Assembly: GCF_002995805.1 (NCBI RefSeq)
Contig: NZ_PVXL01000045.1
Location: forward strand, 1 to 64,000
DNA length: 64,000 bases
Reading direction: 5' to 3'
Source: Neomoorella stamsii
Lineage (GTDB): Bacteria; Bacillota; DSM-521; Neomoorellales; Neomoorellaceae
In this document: piece after piece, positions 24,525-34,039 of the stretch
How the letters are laid out: each line of letters opens with the position of its first letter
Numbering within the stretch: position 1 is the first letter of the stretch
The notes under the pieces: model-generated
What the model was told of the DNA's origin: nothing
Seen by the model: the letters and a program-made list of their open reading frames with translations, nothing else
Databases searched by the model: none
Translations under genes and position numbers: made by a program

Positions 24525-24780
24525 CAAAGCGATGAGGGGGAGTGTCGGCGGCCCACTCCGGTAGGCGAGAGAGCTGGTGGCTGGTGGGAACCAGCCCGGA
24601 GGCTGTCGAGGGGCACCCCTGAGTACCCGGCGAGAAATCCTGGATAAGGAAGAAGCCGGGGCGGTCATGTCCGTTACGCATGCAGAGGGGGCCGGGTTAT
24701 GGCGTTTTTAACCTGGTCAATTAGGGTGGCACCGCGGGTGAAACTCTCGTCCCTTGCAAAAGGGACGAGAGTTTTTATTT
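24525..24780 (+). promoter_or_regulatory. T-box riboswitch with terminator, probably serine-responsive
   Basis: The leader has a GC-rich stem I region with the GAGAGAGC element (around 24567-24574) followed by GGTGGCTGGTGGGAACCAGC. It then carries the invariant T-box AGGGTGGCACCGCGGGT at 24723-24739. An intrinsic terminator follows: a 15-bp perfect stem 24741-24755 / 24760-24774 with loop GCAA, then TTTATTTT. Uncharged tRNA binding would favour the antiterminator and open the downstream aminotransferase and serA genes. I could not fix the specifier codon with confidence; serine is inferred from the regulated pathway. Confidence 0.92.
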
Positions 24781-24917
24781 TGGACTGGTTAAAAAAGGGA
24801 GGTGACCTGGCGGTTTTTAACCCTTTAGCTCAATATAGTGCGCCATTTTAAATTAAATATAGTAAGCCTTTATGATAACTACTTCTATCGATAAATTAAG
24901 AGGAAAGGGTGTTCTCC

Positions 24918-26099
24918 ATGACTGACAAGCAAATCTTACTTCTCCCCGGGCCGACGCCGGTGCCGCCCCGGGTGGCCTTGGCCATGGCGCGGCCGGCTAT
25001 AAACCACCGCGGTCCGGAGTTTAAAGCGCTGTGGGAAGAAGTAATGGAGGGGTTAAAAGATGTCTTCCAGACCCGTTCCGAGGTGGTTATTTTAACGGCT
25101 TCGGGTACCGGTGGCATGGAAGCGGCCGTAGCCAACCTCATTTCCCCCGGGGAAAAGGTGCTTGCCGTAACCATTGGCGCCTTTGGCGAGCGTTTTATTC
25201 AGATTTGCCGTGCCTTCGGTGTTGAAACGGAGGTTATGGCCTTCCCGTACGGGCAGGCAGCTGACCCCCTGGCCATAGCCAGGCGCCTCGAAGCCGATAC
25301 GGAACATAAGATCAAGGCCATTCTAGTCCAGCATAATGAGACCTCGACCGGGGTTTTAAATGACATCCAGGCCATCAGCCGTGCCCGGGGAAGCCACCCG
25401 GCCCTCCTCATTGTGGACAGCATCAGCGGCCTGGTGGCAGCCGATTTACCAATGGACGCCTGGCATGTTGATGTGGTCATCGCCGGGTCCCAGAAAGCCT
25501 TCATGTTACCCCCGGGATTAACCATGCTGGCTGTTAGCGATCGCGCCTGGCAGGCGGCTGAAAAGTGCACCAACCATCGTTTTTACCTGGATATTAAAAA
25601 GGCGAGAAATTCAGGGCTAAAGGGGCAGACGCCCTTTACACCGGCTGTCCCCCTGCTCTACGGTCTACAGGAATCCTTGCGTCTCCTGAAGACGGAAACC
25701 CTGGCCGGCAGCTTTGCCCGCCATGCCCTGATGCGGGATATGGTACGGGCCGGGGTCCGTGCCCTGGGGCTAAAGCTCCTGGCTGACGATACAGTAGCCT
25801 CGCCGGCAGTGACGGCCGTCTGTGTACCGGAGGGTATGAAACCGGCAGATATCATCACCCCCTTGCGGGAAAAATTTGGCGTGGTCGTTGCCGGAGGGCA
25901 GGGTGACGTCAAGGACAGGGTGTTCCGCATCGGTCATCTGGGCTATGTGAGTTGCAGCGATATCCTGGCCGGCCTGGCTGCCCTGGAAAATGTCCTTATT
26001 GATGCCGGTGTACCGGTGACCCGGGGTGCAGCAGTGGCCGCAGCCGGGGCTATATTAAGCGAAGGAATGCCTGCTGGCGTGGAAACCCTGGCCAGCTAG
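24918..26099 (+). CDS. Serine-pyruvate / alanine-glyoxylate aminotransferase family protein
   Basis: A 393-residue class V aminotransferase. It shows LLLPGPTPVPPRVALAM at the start, TASGTGGMEAAVANLI around the cofactor phosphate, VDSISGLVAADLPMD, and the PLP lysine in IAGSQKAFMLPPGLTM. ATG 24918 is preferred over GTG 24909 since GGAAAGGG is eight bases upstream. With the T-box ahead and serA behind, it probably serves phosphoserine or serine formation in place of serC, or interconverts serine, glyoxylate and pyruvate. Inference from operon context. Confidence 0.9.
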   Translation: MTDKQILLLPGPTPVPPRVALAMARPAINHRGPEFKALWEEVMEGLKDVFQTRSEVVILTASGTGGMEAAVANLISPGEKVLAVTIGAFGERFIQICRAFGVETEVMAFPYGQAADPLAIARRLEADTEHKIKAILVQHNETSTGVLNDIQAISRARGSHPALLIVDSISGLVAADLPMDAWHVDVVIAGSQKAFMLPPGLTMLAVSDRAWQAAEKCTNHRFYLDIKKARNSGLKGQTPFTPAVPLLYGLQESLRLLKTETLAGSFARHALMRDMVRAGVRALGLKLLADDTVASPAVTAVCVPEGMKPADIITPLREKFGVVVAGGQGDVKDRVFRIGHLGYVSCSDILAGLAALENVLIDAGVPVTRGAAVAAAGAILSEGMPAGVETLAS

Positions 26100-26152
26100 A
26101 GTAGAGGAGCCGCTTATAGGGGCTAAGCGCCCGTTCCACCAAGCATGAAAAT

Positions 26153-26409
26153 GTAGGTTGAGGCAAGGGGCTGGAGGGTACAGGCGGAGGGCGACTTGGT
26201 TCGAGGCGTCAGATACTTACGCGAAGCCGCAGGGAGGCGGCGGTGAATGGGATGGGGATCGTAACGTGGCTTCAGGAATGAGAAGTGTCACACCCCGTTA
26301 CAATTGATCAAAGAGATAAAGGTTAGCCACCCCCGCCGCCGAGCAAGGCTGAGCGCTAAGTTTGCTAGCCCAGAACCACCGGAGCCCGGAGCCTGTACCT
26401 CCAGCCTAC
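26153..26409 (+). ncRNA. Highly structured non-coding region before serA
   Basis: The 380-base gap between the aminotransferase and serA has no convincing coding but strong nested pairing. GGCTGGAGGGTACAGGC (26169-26185) pairs with GCCTGTACCTCCAGCC (26391-26406) with one bulge; GTAGGTTG (26153-26160) can also pair CAGCCTAC (26402-26409). Inside, GGCGGCGG (26236-26243) pairs CCGCCGCC (26333-26340). Inside that, GTAACG (26261-26266) pairs CGTTAC (26296-26301), and GATC pairs GATC beyond a bulge. Such an organised fold with a long-range closing stem is typical of a structured RNA or RNA-only mobile element. A HEARO/omega-RNA-like element is one possibility, by vague resemblance only. Confidence 0.6.
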
Positions 26410-26481
26410 AAAAAGCTGAATTACAGCTTAACTAGTAGTAACCATGGCAGAACCCCATTTCCGAGGGAGGGGATAACCAAA

Positions 26482-28059
26482 ATGCACGTTTTAGCCCTGG
26501 ACAGTATAGACGAACGCGGCCTGGCTATCCTCCGGGAGGCAGGCCTGGAAGTTACGGCCGCCGGTAAAATGAATGAAGAAGAACTCAAAGACGCTATCCG
26601 TGACAGTGAAGCCTTAATCGTCCGCAGCGCAACAAAGGTAACGGCGGCGGCCATCAACGCTGCCAAAAAGTTAAAGATTATCGGCCGGGCCGGGGTGGGC
26701 ACCGATAATATCGACGTCACCGCCGCAACTGAAAGGGGTATCGTAGTTGTTAATGCTCCTGAGGGCAACACCGTTGCGGCCGCCGAACATACCATGGCCA
26801 TGATGCTGGCCCTGGCCCGCAATATACCCCAGGCCAACGCCACCTTAAAGCAGGGCATCTGGGAGAAGAAGAAATATGTTGGCGTTGAACTGCGGGGGAA
26901 AACCTTAGGGGTTATCGGCCTGGGAAAAATCGGCCGCGAGGTGGCCCGCCGCGCCCGGGGCATGGAAATGAAGGTTATGGCCTATGATCCTTACGTCGAC
27001 CCGGAACAGGCCACGCGCCTTGAGGTCGAACTGGCCTCCCTGGAGACAGTCCTGCAAGCCGCCGACTTTGTAACCGTCCACCTACCCCTGACGAATGAGA
27101 CCCGGCATCTCCTGGGCCGGGAGGAACTGAAACTCCTGAAACCCGGAGCGCGGGTGTTGAATGTGGCCCGGGGAGGTATTATCGACGAGGCAGCCCTTTA
27201 TGAAGCTTTAAAAGCCGGGCAGGTGGCCGGGGCGGCCCTGGACGTCTTTGAGGAAGAACCCTTAAAGGCCAGCCCCCTGCTGGAACTGGACAACGTCATT
27301 GTTACCCCCCATCTGGGAGCTTCGACGGAGGAAGCCCAGGTAGCCGTAGCAGTTGAGGTTGCTCGCGATGTAGTGCGCTGCCTTAAGGGAGAACCGGTTT
27401 TGAACGCCGTCAATATCCCGGTGGTGCGGGGCCATGTAGCCGAGGTCTTAAGGCCCTACCTGCAACTAGCCGAAAAATTGGGGAGCTTCCTGGCCCAGCT
27501 CATGGAAAGCCCCATAATTGCGGCGGAGATCTGTTGCAATGGTGAGCTGGCCCAGTATGACCTGGCGCCCCTGACCAGCTCCTTCTTGAAAGGGTTACTG
27601 CGTCCCCTCCTGGCCGATGCCGTCAACTATGTCAATGCGCCCCTGGTGGCCAAAAAGCGGGGTATACGCATCCGGGAAAAGAAGAGCCGGGAGATGGAGT
27701 ACTTCGCCAACCTCATCAGTGTAAAGGTCGAGGGGCGGCGGGAGAGCCACCGCCTGGCCGGGACCGTCAACCAGGCCGGGGAACCCCGTCTGGTCAACCT
27801 GGACGGTTATAGCGTCGATGCCAGCCCGGCAGGGCACATGCTGGTCGTGCCCCACCTGGACCGGCCGCGTATAATCGGCCCGGTAGGCCTGGCCATAGGG
27901 GACCATAAAGTGAATATCGCCGCCATGCAGGTGGGGCGGCAGGAAATAGGTGGCGAAGCCGTCATGCTTATTAGCGTTGATTCCGAGGTACCGCGGGAAG
28001 CACTACAGGCCATTCGCCAGGTGGACGGCGTCCTTGATGTGCGCTATATTTACCTTTAA
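26482..28059 (+). CDS. serA: D-3-phosphoglycerate dehydrogenase
   Basis: A 525-residue long-form SerA catalysing the first step of serine synthesis. Domains in order: N-terminal substrate domain (VRSATKVTAAAINAAKKLK, GRAGVGTDNID), Rossmann NAD domain (TLGVIGLGKIGREVARRA), catalytic Arg/Glu/His segments (NVARGGIIDEAAL, VTPHLGASTEEAQ), an intervening domain, and a C-terminal ACT domain for serine feedback (AAMQVGRQEIGGEAVMLISV). ATG 26482 after GGGAGGGGAT gives the family length. It belongs to the T-box unit with the aminotransferase, though a structured region separates them. Confidence 0.96.
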   Translation: MHVLALDSIDERGLAILREAGLEVTAAGKMNEEELKDAIRDSEALIVRSATKVTAAAINAAKKLKIIGRAGVGTDNIDVTAATERGIVVVNAPEGNTVAAAEHTMAMMLALARNIPQANATLKQGIWEKKKYVGVELRGKTLGVIGLGKIGREVARRARGMEMKVMAYDPYVDPEQATRLEVELASLETVLQAADFVTVHLPLTNETRHLLGREELKLLKPGARVLNVARGGIIDEAALYEALKAGQVAGAALDVFEEEPLKASPLLELDNVIVTPHLGASTEEAQVAVAVEVARDVVRCLKGEPVLNAVNIPVVRGHVAEVLRPYLQLAEKLGSFLAQLMESPIIAAEICCNGELAQYDLAPLTSSFLKGLLRPLLADAVNYVNAPLVAKKRGIRIREKKSREMEYFANLISVKVEGRRESHRLAGTVNQAGEPRLVNLDGYSVDASPAGHMLVVPHLDRPRIIGPVGLAIGDHKVNIAAMQVGRQEIGGEAVMLISVDSEVPREALQAIRQVDGVLDVRYIYL

Positions 28060-28068
28060 GTTTCTAAT

Positions 28069-28097
28069 GGGGGCGGTAACGCCCCTTAAGTTTTTTA
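28069..28097 (+). terminator. Intrinsic terminator after serA
   Basis: GGGGGCG (28069-28075), loop GTAA, CGCCCC (28080-28085), then TTAAGTTTTTT. This ends the serine biosynthesis transcript before serS. Confidence 0.65.
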
Positions 28098-28165
28098 CGG
28101 CAGGTTTGCCCCGGGCCTTTAATCGTGGCATAATAGTGGCAGGATTATCCACACTAACCGGATGA

Positions 28166-30904
<2,739 letters not shown>

Positions 30905-30933
<29 letters not shown>

Positions 30934-31570
30934 TCACGCCGTAGTCCGGGAGGGGCTGCGGGCCCTCCTGGCCAGGGAAAAGGATATTGAGGTGGTAGGG
31001 GAAACCGGTAGTGCCGCTGAGTTATTAAACTTGGTGGATAAGGTCCGGCCGGAAGTAGTAGTAATGGACCTCCAGCTGGGCAACGGCCAGAACGGGGTGG
31101 AGGCGACCCGGGCTTTATTGCGAAAACGGCCGGACCTCAAGGTTGTTATTTTAAGCATGTACGACGATCGCGAGCTAATCTTCCGGGCCCTGGAAGCGGG
31201 GGCCAGGGGCTATGTTTTAAAGCGGGCCGGGGTGGAGGAGCTTATCCAGGCCATTCGCCTGGCGGTCAAGGGTGAAGCCTTCCTCGATCCCCAGATTGCC
31301 CGGCGGGTTATCGACGGCCTGCAGCAGGGCTTGCCGGCAGCCAGGGAGGGTGATGCCGGGAAGGCAGAATTGACCGACCGGGAGATGGAGGTCCTACGCC
31401 TGGCTGCCGAGGGTTTGACTAATGCGGAGATTGCCAGGCGCCTGTTTATCAGCGTCAAAACCGTCCAGGCCCACCGAGCCAACCTGATGCAAAAACTGGG
31501 TCTCCATGACCGGGTGGACCTGGTTAAGTATGCCATCAAAAAGGGCATTCTTAAACTGGAAGATGATTAG
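30905..31570 (+). CDS. NarL-family response regulator
   Basis: A 221-residue regulator: receiver domain with DD at 9-10, phospho-acceptor Asp55 in VVMDLQLG, and Lys in GYVLKRAGVEEL; then a LuxR-type helix-turn-helix (LTDREMEVLRLAAEGLTNAE, IARRLFISVKTVQAHRANLM). ATG 30905 follows GGGGGGAAAG and lies within the kinase gene end. It is the partner of the upstream kinase. The DoxX-type gene 118 bases downstream is a possible target. Confidence 0.94.
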
Positions 31571-31687
31571 TTGCGGTTATAGGGTTTAGAACCGAGGGGG
31601 AAAATTCGGGTCGCCGACCTATGGGTTCTTTCTCTTCCCAGAGTTATAGTAAATATGCGAAGACTATCACGAAAGGGGAGAGAAAAG

Positions 31688-32212
31688 ATGCTCAACTTAC
31701 TGCGCGACCGGCGTTTAAGCATTGTTTGGACCCTTTTGCGCATATGGCTGGGTTGGCAGTGGCTGGAGGCCGGCCTACACAAACTTAGTGATCCCAAATG
31801 GACACAAACCGGTGAAGCATTGAAAGGTTTCTGGGCCAAGGCCGTCGGCGCCCTGCCGGGAAGCGCGCCGGCTATTAAATATGGCTGGTACGAAGCGTTT
31901 ATTCGTTCCCTATACGATGGAGGCCACTACACCTGGTTTGCCAAGCTGGTAGTAGCCGGCGAGGTTTTAACGGGTATTGCCCTCATTTTGGGAGCGGCAA
32001 CCGTATTTGCCCTGAGTGTCGGTGCATTTATGAATCTTAATTTTATGCTCGCCGGTACCGCGAGCACCAACCCGGTGCTCTACACAGCGGCCATCATCCT
32101 GCTGCTGGCTGGAAGCTCGGCCTACTATTACGGTGTCGACCGGCTGGTATTGATTTACCTGCAGCGTAAGAAGGAAAGAGAAACGAGCGAGTCACTGGCG
32201 GTAAGTAAATAA
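31688..32212 (+). CDS. DoxX family membrane protein
   Basis: A 174-residue membrane protein with about four helices, matching the DoxX/TQO small subunit pattern: LLRIWLGWQWLEAGLHKLSDP at the start, then WFAKLVVAGEVLTGIALILG, NFMLAGTASTNPVLYTAAI and a basic tail. DoxX proteins act in quinone-linked sulfur oxidation or redox stress in other organisms; here the role is unknown. ATG 31688 follows AAAGGGGAGAG. It is followed by a strong terminator. Confidence 0.85.
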   Translation: MLNLLRDRRLSIVWTLLRIWLGWQWLEAGLHKLSDPKWTQTGEALKGFWAKAVGALPGSAPAIKYGWYEAFIRSLYDGGHYTWFAKLVVAGEVLTGIALILGAATVFALSVGAFMNLNFMLAGTASTNPVLYTAAIILLLAGSSAYYYGVDRLVLIYLQRKKERETSESLAVSK

Positions 32213-32229
32213 GTAAGAAAAGAAGAAGT

Positions 32230-32268
32230 AAAGCCCCGGCATCCCTAGGGGTGACCGGGGCTTTAGCT
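32230..32268 (+). terminator. Intrinsic terminator after the DoxX gene
   Basis: AAAGCCCCGG (32230-32239) pairs with CCGGGGCTTT (32255-32264) around a 15-base loop, itself with a small CCCTAGGGG hairpin. It separates the protein-coding unit from the tRNA cluster. Confidence 0.75.
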
Positions 32269-32310
32269 TCCATACACTATTACCAACATACGTTTGATTT
32301 GCATTTTAAA

Positions 32311-32340
32311 TTGACAGCGACGGCAAGGGTATGTTATACT
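32311..32340 (+). promoter_or_regulatory. Promoter for the first serine tRNAs
   Basis: TTGACA (32311-32316), 18 bases, TATACT (32335-32340), 16 bases before the tRNA-Ser(UGA) gene. Near-consensus housekeeping sigma promoter. Confidence 0.8.
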
Positions 32341-32355
32341 ATTCTTGCCAGTTGG

Positions 32356-32446
32356 GGAGGGGTGTCCGAGCGGTTTAAGGAGCTGGTCTTGAAAACCAGT
32401 GATGCTCTTACGGGCACCGTGGGTTCGAATCCCACCCCCTCCGCCA
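32356..32446 (+). tRNA. tRNA-Ser (UGA)
   Basis: Acceptor GGAGGGG pairs with CCCCTCC, anticodon loop CTTGAAA gives anticodon UGA, a long class II variable arm precedes GGGTTCGAATCCC, and CCA is encoded (32444-32446). Reads UCA/UCN codons. Confidence 0.97.
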
Positions 32447-32466
32447 GTAACAAAGGAAGAAGGCGT

Positions 32467-32562
32467 GGAGAGATGGCCGAGTAGGTCGAAGGCGATCGCC
32501 TGCTAAGCGATTGTACGGGTATAAAACCTGTACCGTGGGTTCGAATCCCACTCTCTCCGCCA
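32467..32562 (+). tRNA. tRNA-Ser (GCU)
   Basis: Acceptor GGAGAGA pairs with TCTCTCC, anticodon loop CTGCTAA gives GCU, with a long variable arm and TTCGAAT T-loop; CCA encoded. Reads AGC and AGU. Confidence 0.97.
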
Positions 32563-32568
32563 CAGGAT

Positions 32569-32597
32569 GCCGGCGCCTGAAGGCGCCGGTTTGACTT
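32569..32597 (+). terminator. Terminator after the tRNA-Ser pair
   Basis: CCGGCGCC (32570-32577), loop TGAA, GGCGCCGG (32582-32589), then TTTGACTTT. An eight-base perfect GC stem. Confidence 0.75.
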
Positions 32598-32667
32598 TAC
32601 CTTTGGGGCGGCCCGCCAGGTCCGCGGCCCTGTGGCCGTAGCCGGCGTAGATATGTGGTGTGTACCC

Positions 32668-32696
32668 TTGACTTGCTCCTGCATCTCTGGTACAAT
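32668..32696 (+). promoter_or_regulatory. Promoter for the arginine tRNAs and tadA
   Basis: TTGACT (32668-32673), 17 bases, TACAAT (32691-32696), 26 bases before tRNA-Arg(ACG). No terminator is seen before tadA, so tRNA-Arg(ACG), tRNA-Arg(CCU), tadA and tRNA-Ser(CGA) may share this transcript. Confidence 0.75.
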
Positions 32697-32722
32697 TAAC
32701 TCTGCCGGTTGAAAAAGTTTGT

Positions 32723-32799
32723 GCGCCCGTAGCTCAACGGGATAGAGTAACTGGCTACGAACCAGGAGGTTGGGGGTTCGAGTCCCTCCGGGCGCGCCA
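32723..32799 (+). tRNA. tRNA-Arg (ACG)
   Basis: Acceptor GCGCCCG pairs with CGGGCGC, anticodon loop CTACGAA gives ACG, CCA encoded. A34 of this tRNA is the substrate of TadA, whose gene lies 112 bases downstream. Confidence 0.97.
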
Positions 32800-32811
32800 T
32801 TTTTTATTCGT

Positions 32812-32888
32812 GCGTCTGTAGCTCAGGTGGATAGAGCAGCGGTTTCCTAAACCGCGTGCCGGGGGTTCGAGTCCCTCCAGGCGCACCA
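32812..32888 (+). tRNA. tRNA-Arg (CCU)
   Basis: Acceptor GCGTCTG pairs with CAGGCGC (one G-U), anticodon loop TTCCTAA gives CCU, CCA encoded. Reads AGG. Confidence 0.96.
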
Positions 32889-32911
32889 GAATACCAGCGA
32901 GGGGGTCCCGT

Positions 32912-33367
32912 GTGGACCACCGTTTCTATATGGGGGAAGCCCTGGCCGAGGCAGAAAAGGCCTTTGCCCTGGGGGAAATCCCCATCGGCGCTGTAGTAGT
33001 AGAAGGGGAGCGAATTATTGCCCGGGCCGGTAACCGGCGGGAAACCTGGGGTGACCCTACGGCCCACGCCGAGATTATCGCCTTGCGGGAAGCGGCCCGG
33101 GTACGGGGCAACTGGCGGTTGACAGGTACTACCCTGTACGTCACCCTGGAACCCTGTCCCATGTGTGCTGGCGCCCTGGTGCAGGCCAGGGTAAAGAGGC
33201 TGGTTTATGGTGCCCCGGATTTACGCGCCGGGGCTGTAGATTCTGTAGTCAATCTGGTGGAAAATCCCCATTTTAACCACCAGGTGGAGGTTATCACCGG
33301 CATCCGTGAAGAGGAATGCCGGCAGTTATTAAAACGTTTTTTCCAGCAACTGCGGAGAGATGGCTGA
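32912..33367 (+). CDS. tadA: tRNA adenosine(34) deaminase
   Basis: A 151-residue zinc deaminase converting A34 to inosine in tRNA-Arg(ACG), needed to read CGN codons. The zinc and catalytic motifs are DPTAHAEIIALREA (His and catalytic Glu) and PCPMCAGALVQARVKRLVYG (two Cys). GTG 32912 follows GAGGGGG at 32900. Its own target tRNA gene is immediately upstream. The last 14 bases, including the TGA stop, lie inside the next tRNA-Ser gene. Confidence 0.97.
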   Translation: MDHRFYMGEALAEAEKAFALGEIPIGAVVVEGERIIARAGNRRETWGDPTAHAEIIALREAARVRGNWRLTGTTLYVTLEPCPMCAGALVQARVKRLVYGAPDLRAGAVDSVVNLVENPHFNHQVEVITGIREEECRQLLKRFFQQLRRDG

Positions 33368-33449
33368 GCTGGTTGAAGGCGCTCGACTCGAAATCGAGTA
33401 GGCGGCTGAAGAGGTCGCCTCGTGGGTTCGAATCCCACTCTCTCCGCCA
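33354..33449 (+). tRNA. tRNA-Ser (CGA)
   Basis: Acceptor GGAGAGA pairs with TCTCTCC, anticodon loop CTCGAAA gives CGA, long variable arm, CCA encoded. Its first 14 bases overlap the 3' end of tadA on the same strand, so processing of this tRNA from a shared transcript removes the tadA stop codon from that message. Confidence 0.97.
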
Positions 33450-33462
33450 GCAAAAGTTAATT

Positions 33463-33500
33463 AAGGGGTGTTGCCGTTATAAATGGCCTCCCCTTTTTCT
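33463..33500 (+). terminator. Terminator after tRNA-Ser (CGA)
   Basis: AAGGGG at 33463-33468 and CCCCTT around 33490-33495, with inner GCC/GGC pairing, then TTTCT. Imperfect stem but well placed between two tRNA units. Confidence 0.55.
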
Positions 33501-33531
33501 TAAACGCCTTGACATGCTCTTCTGAAGCAGC

Positions 33532-33560
33532 TTGCATTTAGCCGCACTTCGCTGTATAAT
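33532..33560 (+). promoter_or_regulatory. Promoter for tRNA-Ser (GGA) and SRP RNA
   Basis: TTGCAT (33532-33537), 17 bases, TATAAT (33555-33560), 25 bases ahead of the tRNA. A TTGACA at 33509 is too far from this -10 to be its partner. Confidence 0.75.
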
Positions 33561-33585
33561 TTTTATATAAACAACAGATTTGCGC

Positions 33586-33681
33586 GGAGAGATGGCTGAG
33601 TTGGTCGAAGGCGCTCGCCTGGAGAGCGAGTAGACGGGTCACAAACTCGTCTCGTGGGTTCGAATCCCACTCTCTCCGCCA
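33586..33681 (+). tRNA. tRNA-Ser (GGA)
   Basis: Acceptor GGAGAGA pairs with TCTCTCC, anticodon loop CTGGAGA gives GGA, long variable arm, CCA encoded. It completes the four-member set of serine isoacceptors in this cluster. Confidence 0.97.
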
Positions 33682-33700
33682 TTTTAATTTTTATAGCTTT

Positions 33701-33970
33701 GACCGTGCTAGACGGGGAGGTAGCGGTGCCCTGTAACCCGCAAACCGCTATAGCGGGGTCGAAGTCCCACTGGCGGGCCTGACCTGTGGGGTCCGGCCGG
33801 TGTAAGGGGCGAAGAGAGCCGGGTCCTGCGCGACGAGAACTCATGAACCCCGTCAGGTCCGGGAGGAAGCAGCGGTAAGTGAGCACCCTCGGGTGCCGCG
33901 GGAGCGCCTGGTTGGAGTTACCTGCGCCGGTAACGCCCGGAGGCCATGTTCAACAGTGGGTGCACGGTCA
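33701..33970 (+). ncRNA. ffs: Signal recognition particle RNA, large bacterial form
   Basis: The ends pair (GACCGTGC at 33701-33708 with GCACGGTC at 33962-33969). The SRP domain IV hallmark GTCAGGTCCGGGAGGAAGCA is at 33855-33874. The length near 270 bases shows the Gram-positive form with an Alu domain. It binds Ffh for co-translational membrane targeting. Between tadA and dnaX, the same place as scr in Bacillus. Confidence 0.96.
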
Positions 33971-33984
33971 CCTAATGAGACAGG

Positions 33985-34020
33985 AAGGGATTATTCGGCA
34001 GGGGAATAATCCCTTTTTTA
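33985..34020 (+). terminator. Intrinsic terminator after SRP RNA
   Basis: AAGGGATTATTC (33985-33996) pairs with GAATAATCCCTT (34004-34015), followed by TTTTT. Perfect 12-bp stem. Confidence 0.92.
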
Positions 34021-34039
34021 ATAGGATAAGAAGGTGAGG

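Noticed and set aside
26100-26481. Extension of serA upstream of ATG 26482
   Set aside because: The frame is open to 26362 but the sequence there is part of a paired non-coding structure and has no similarity to SerA.
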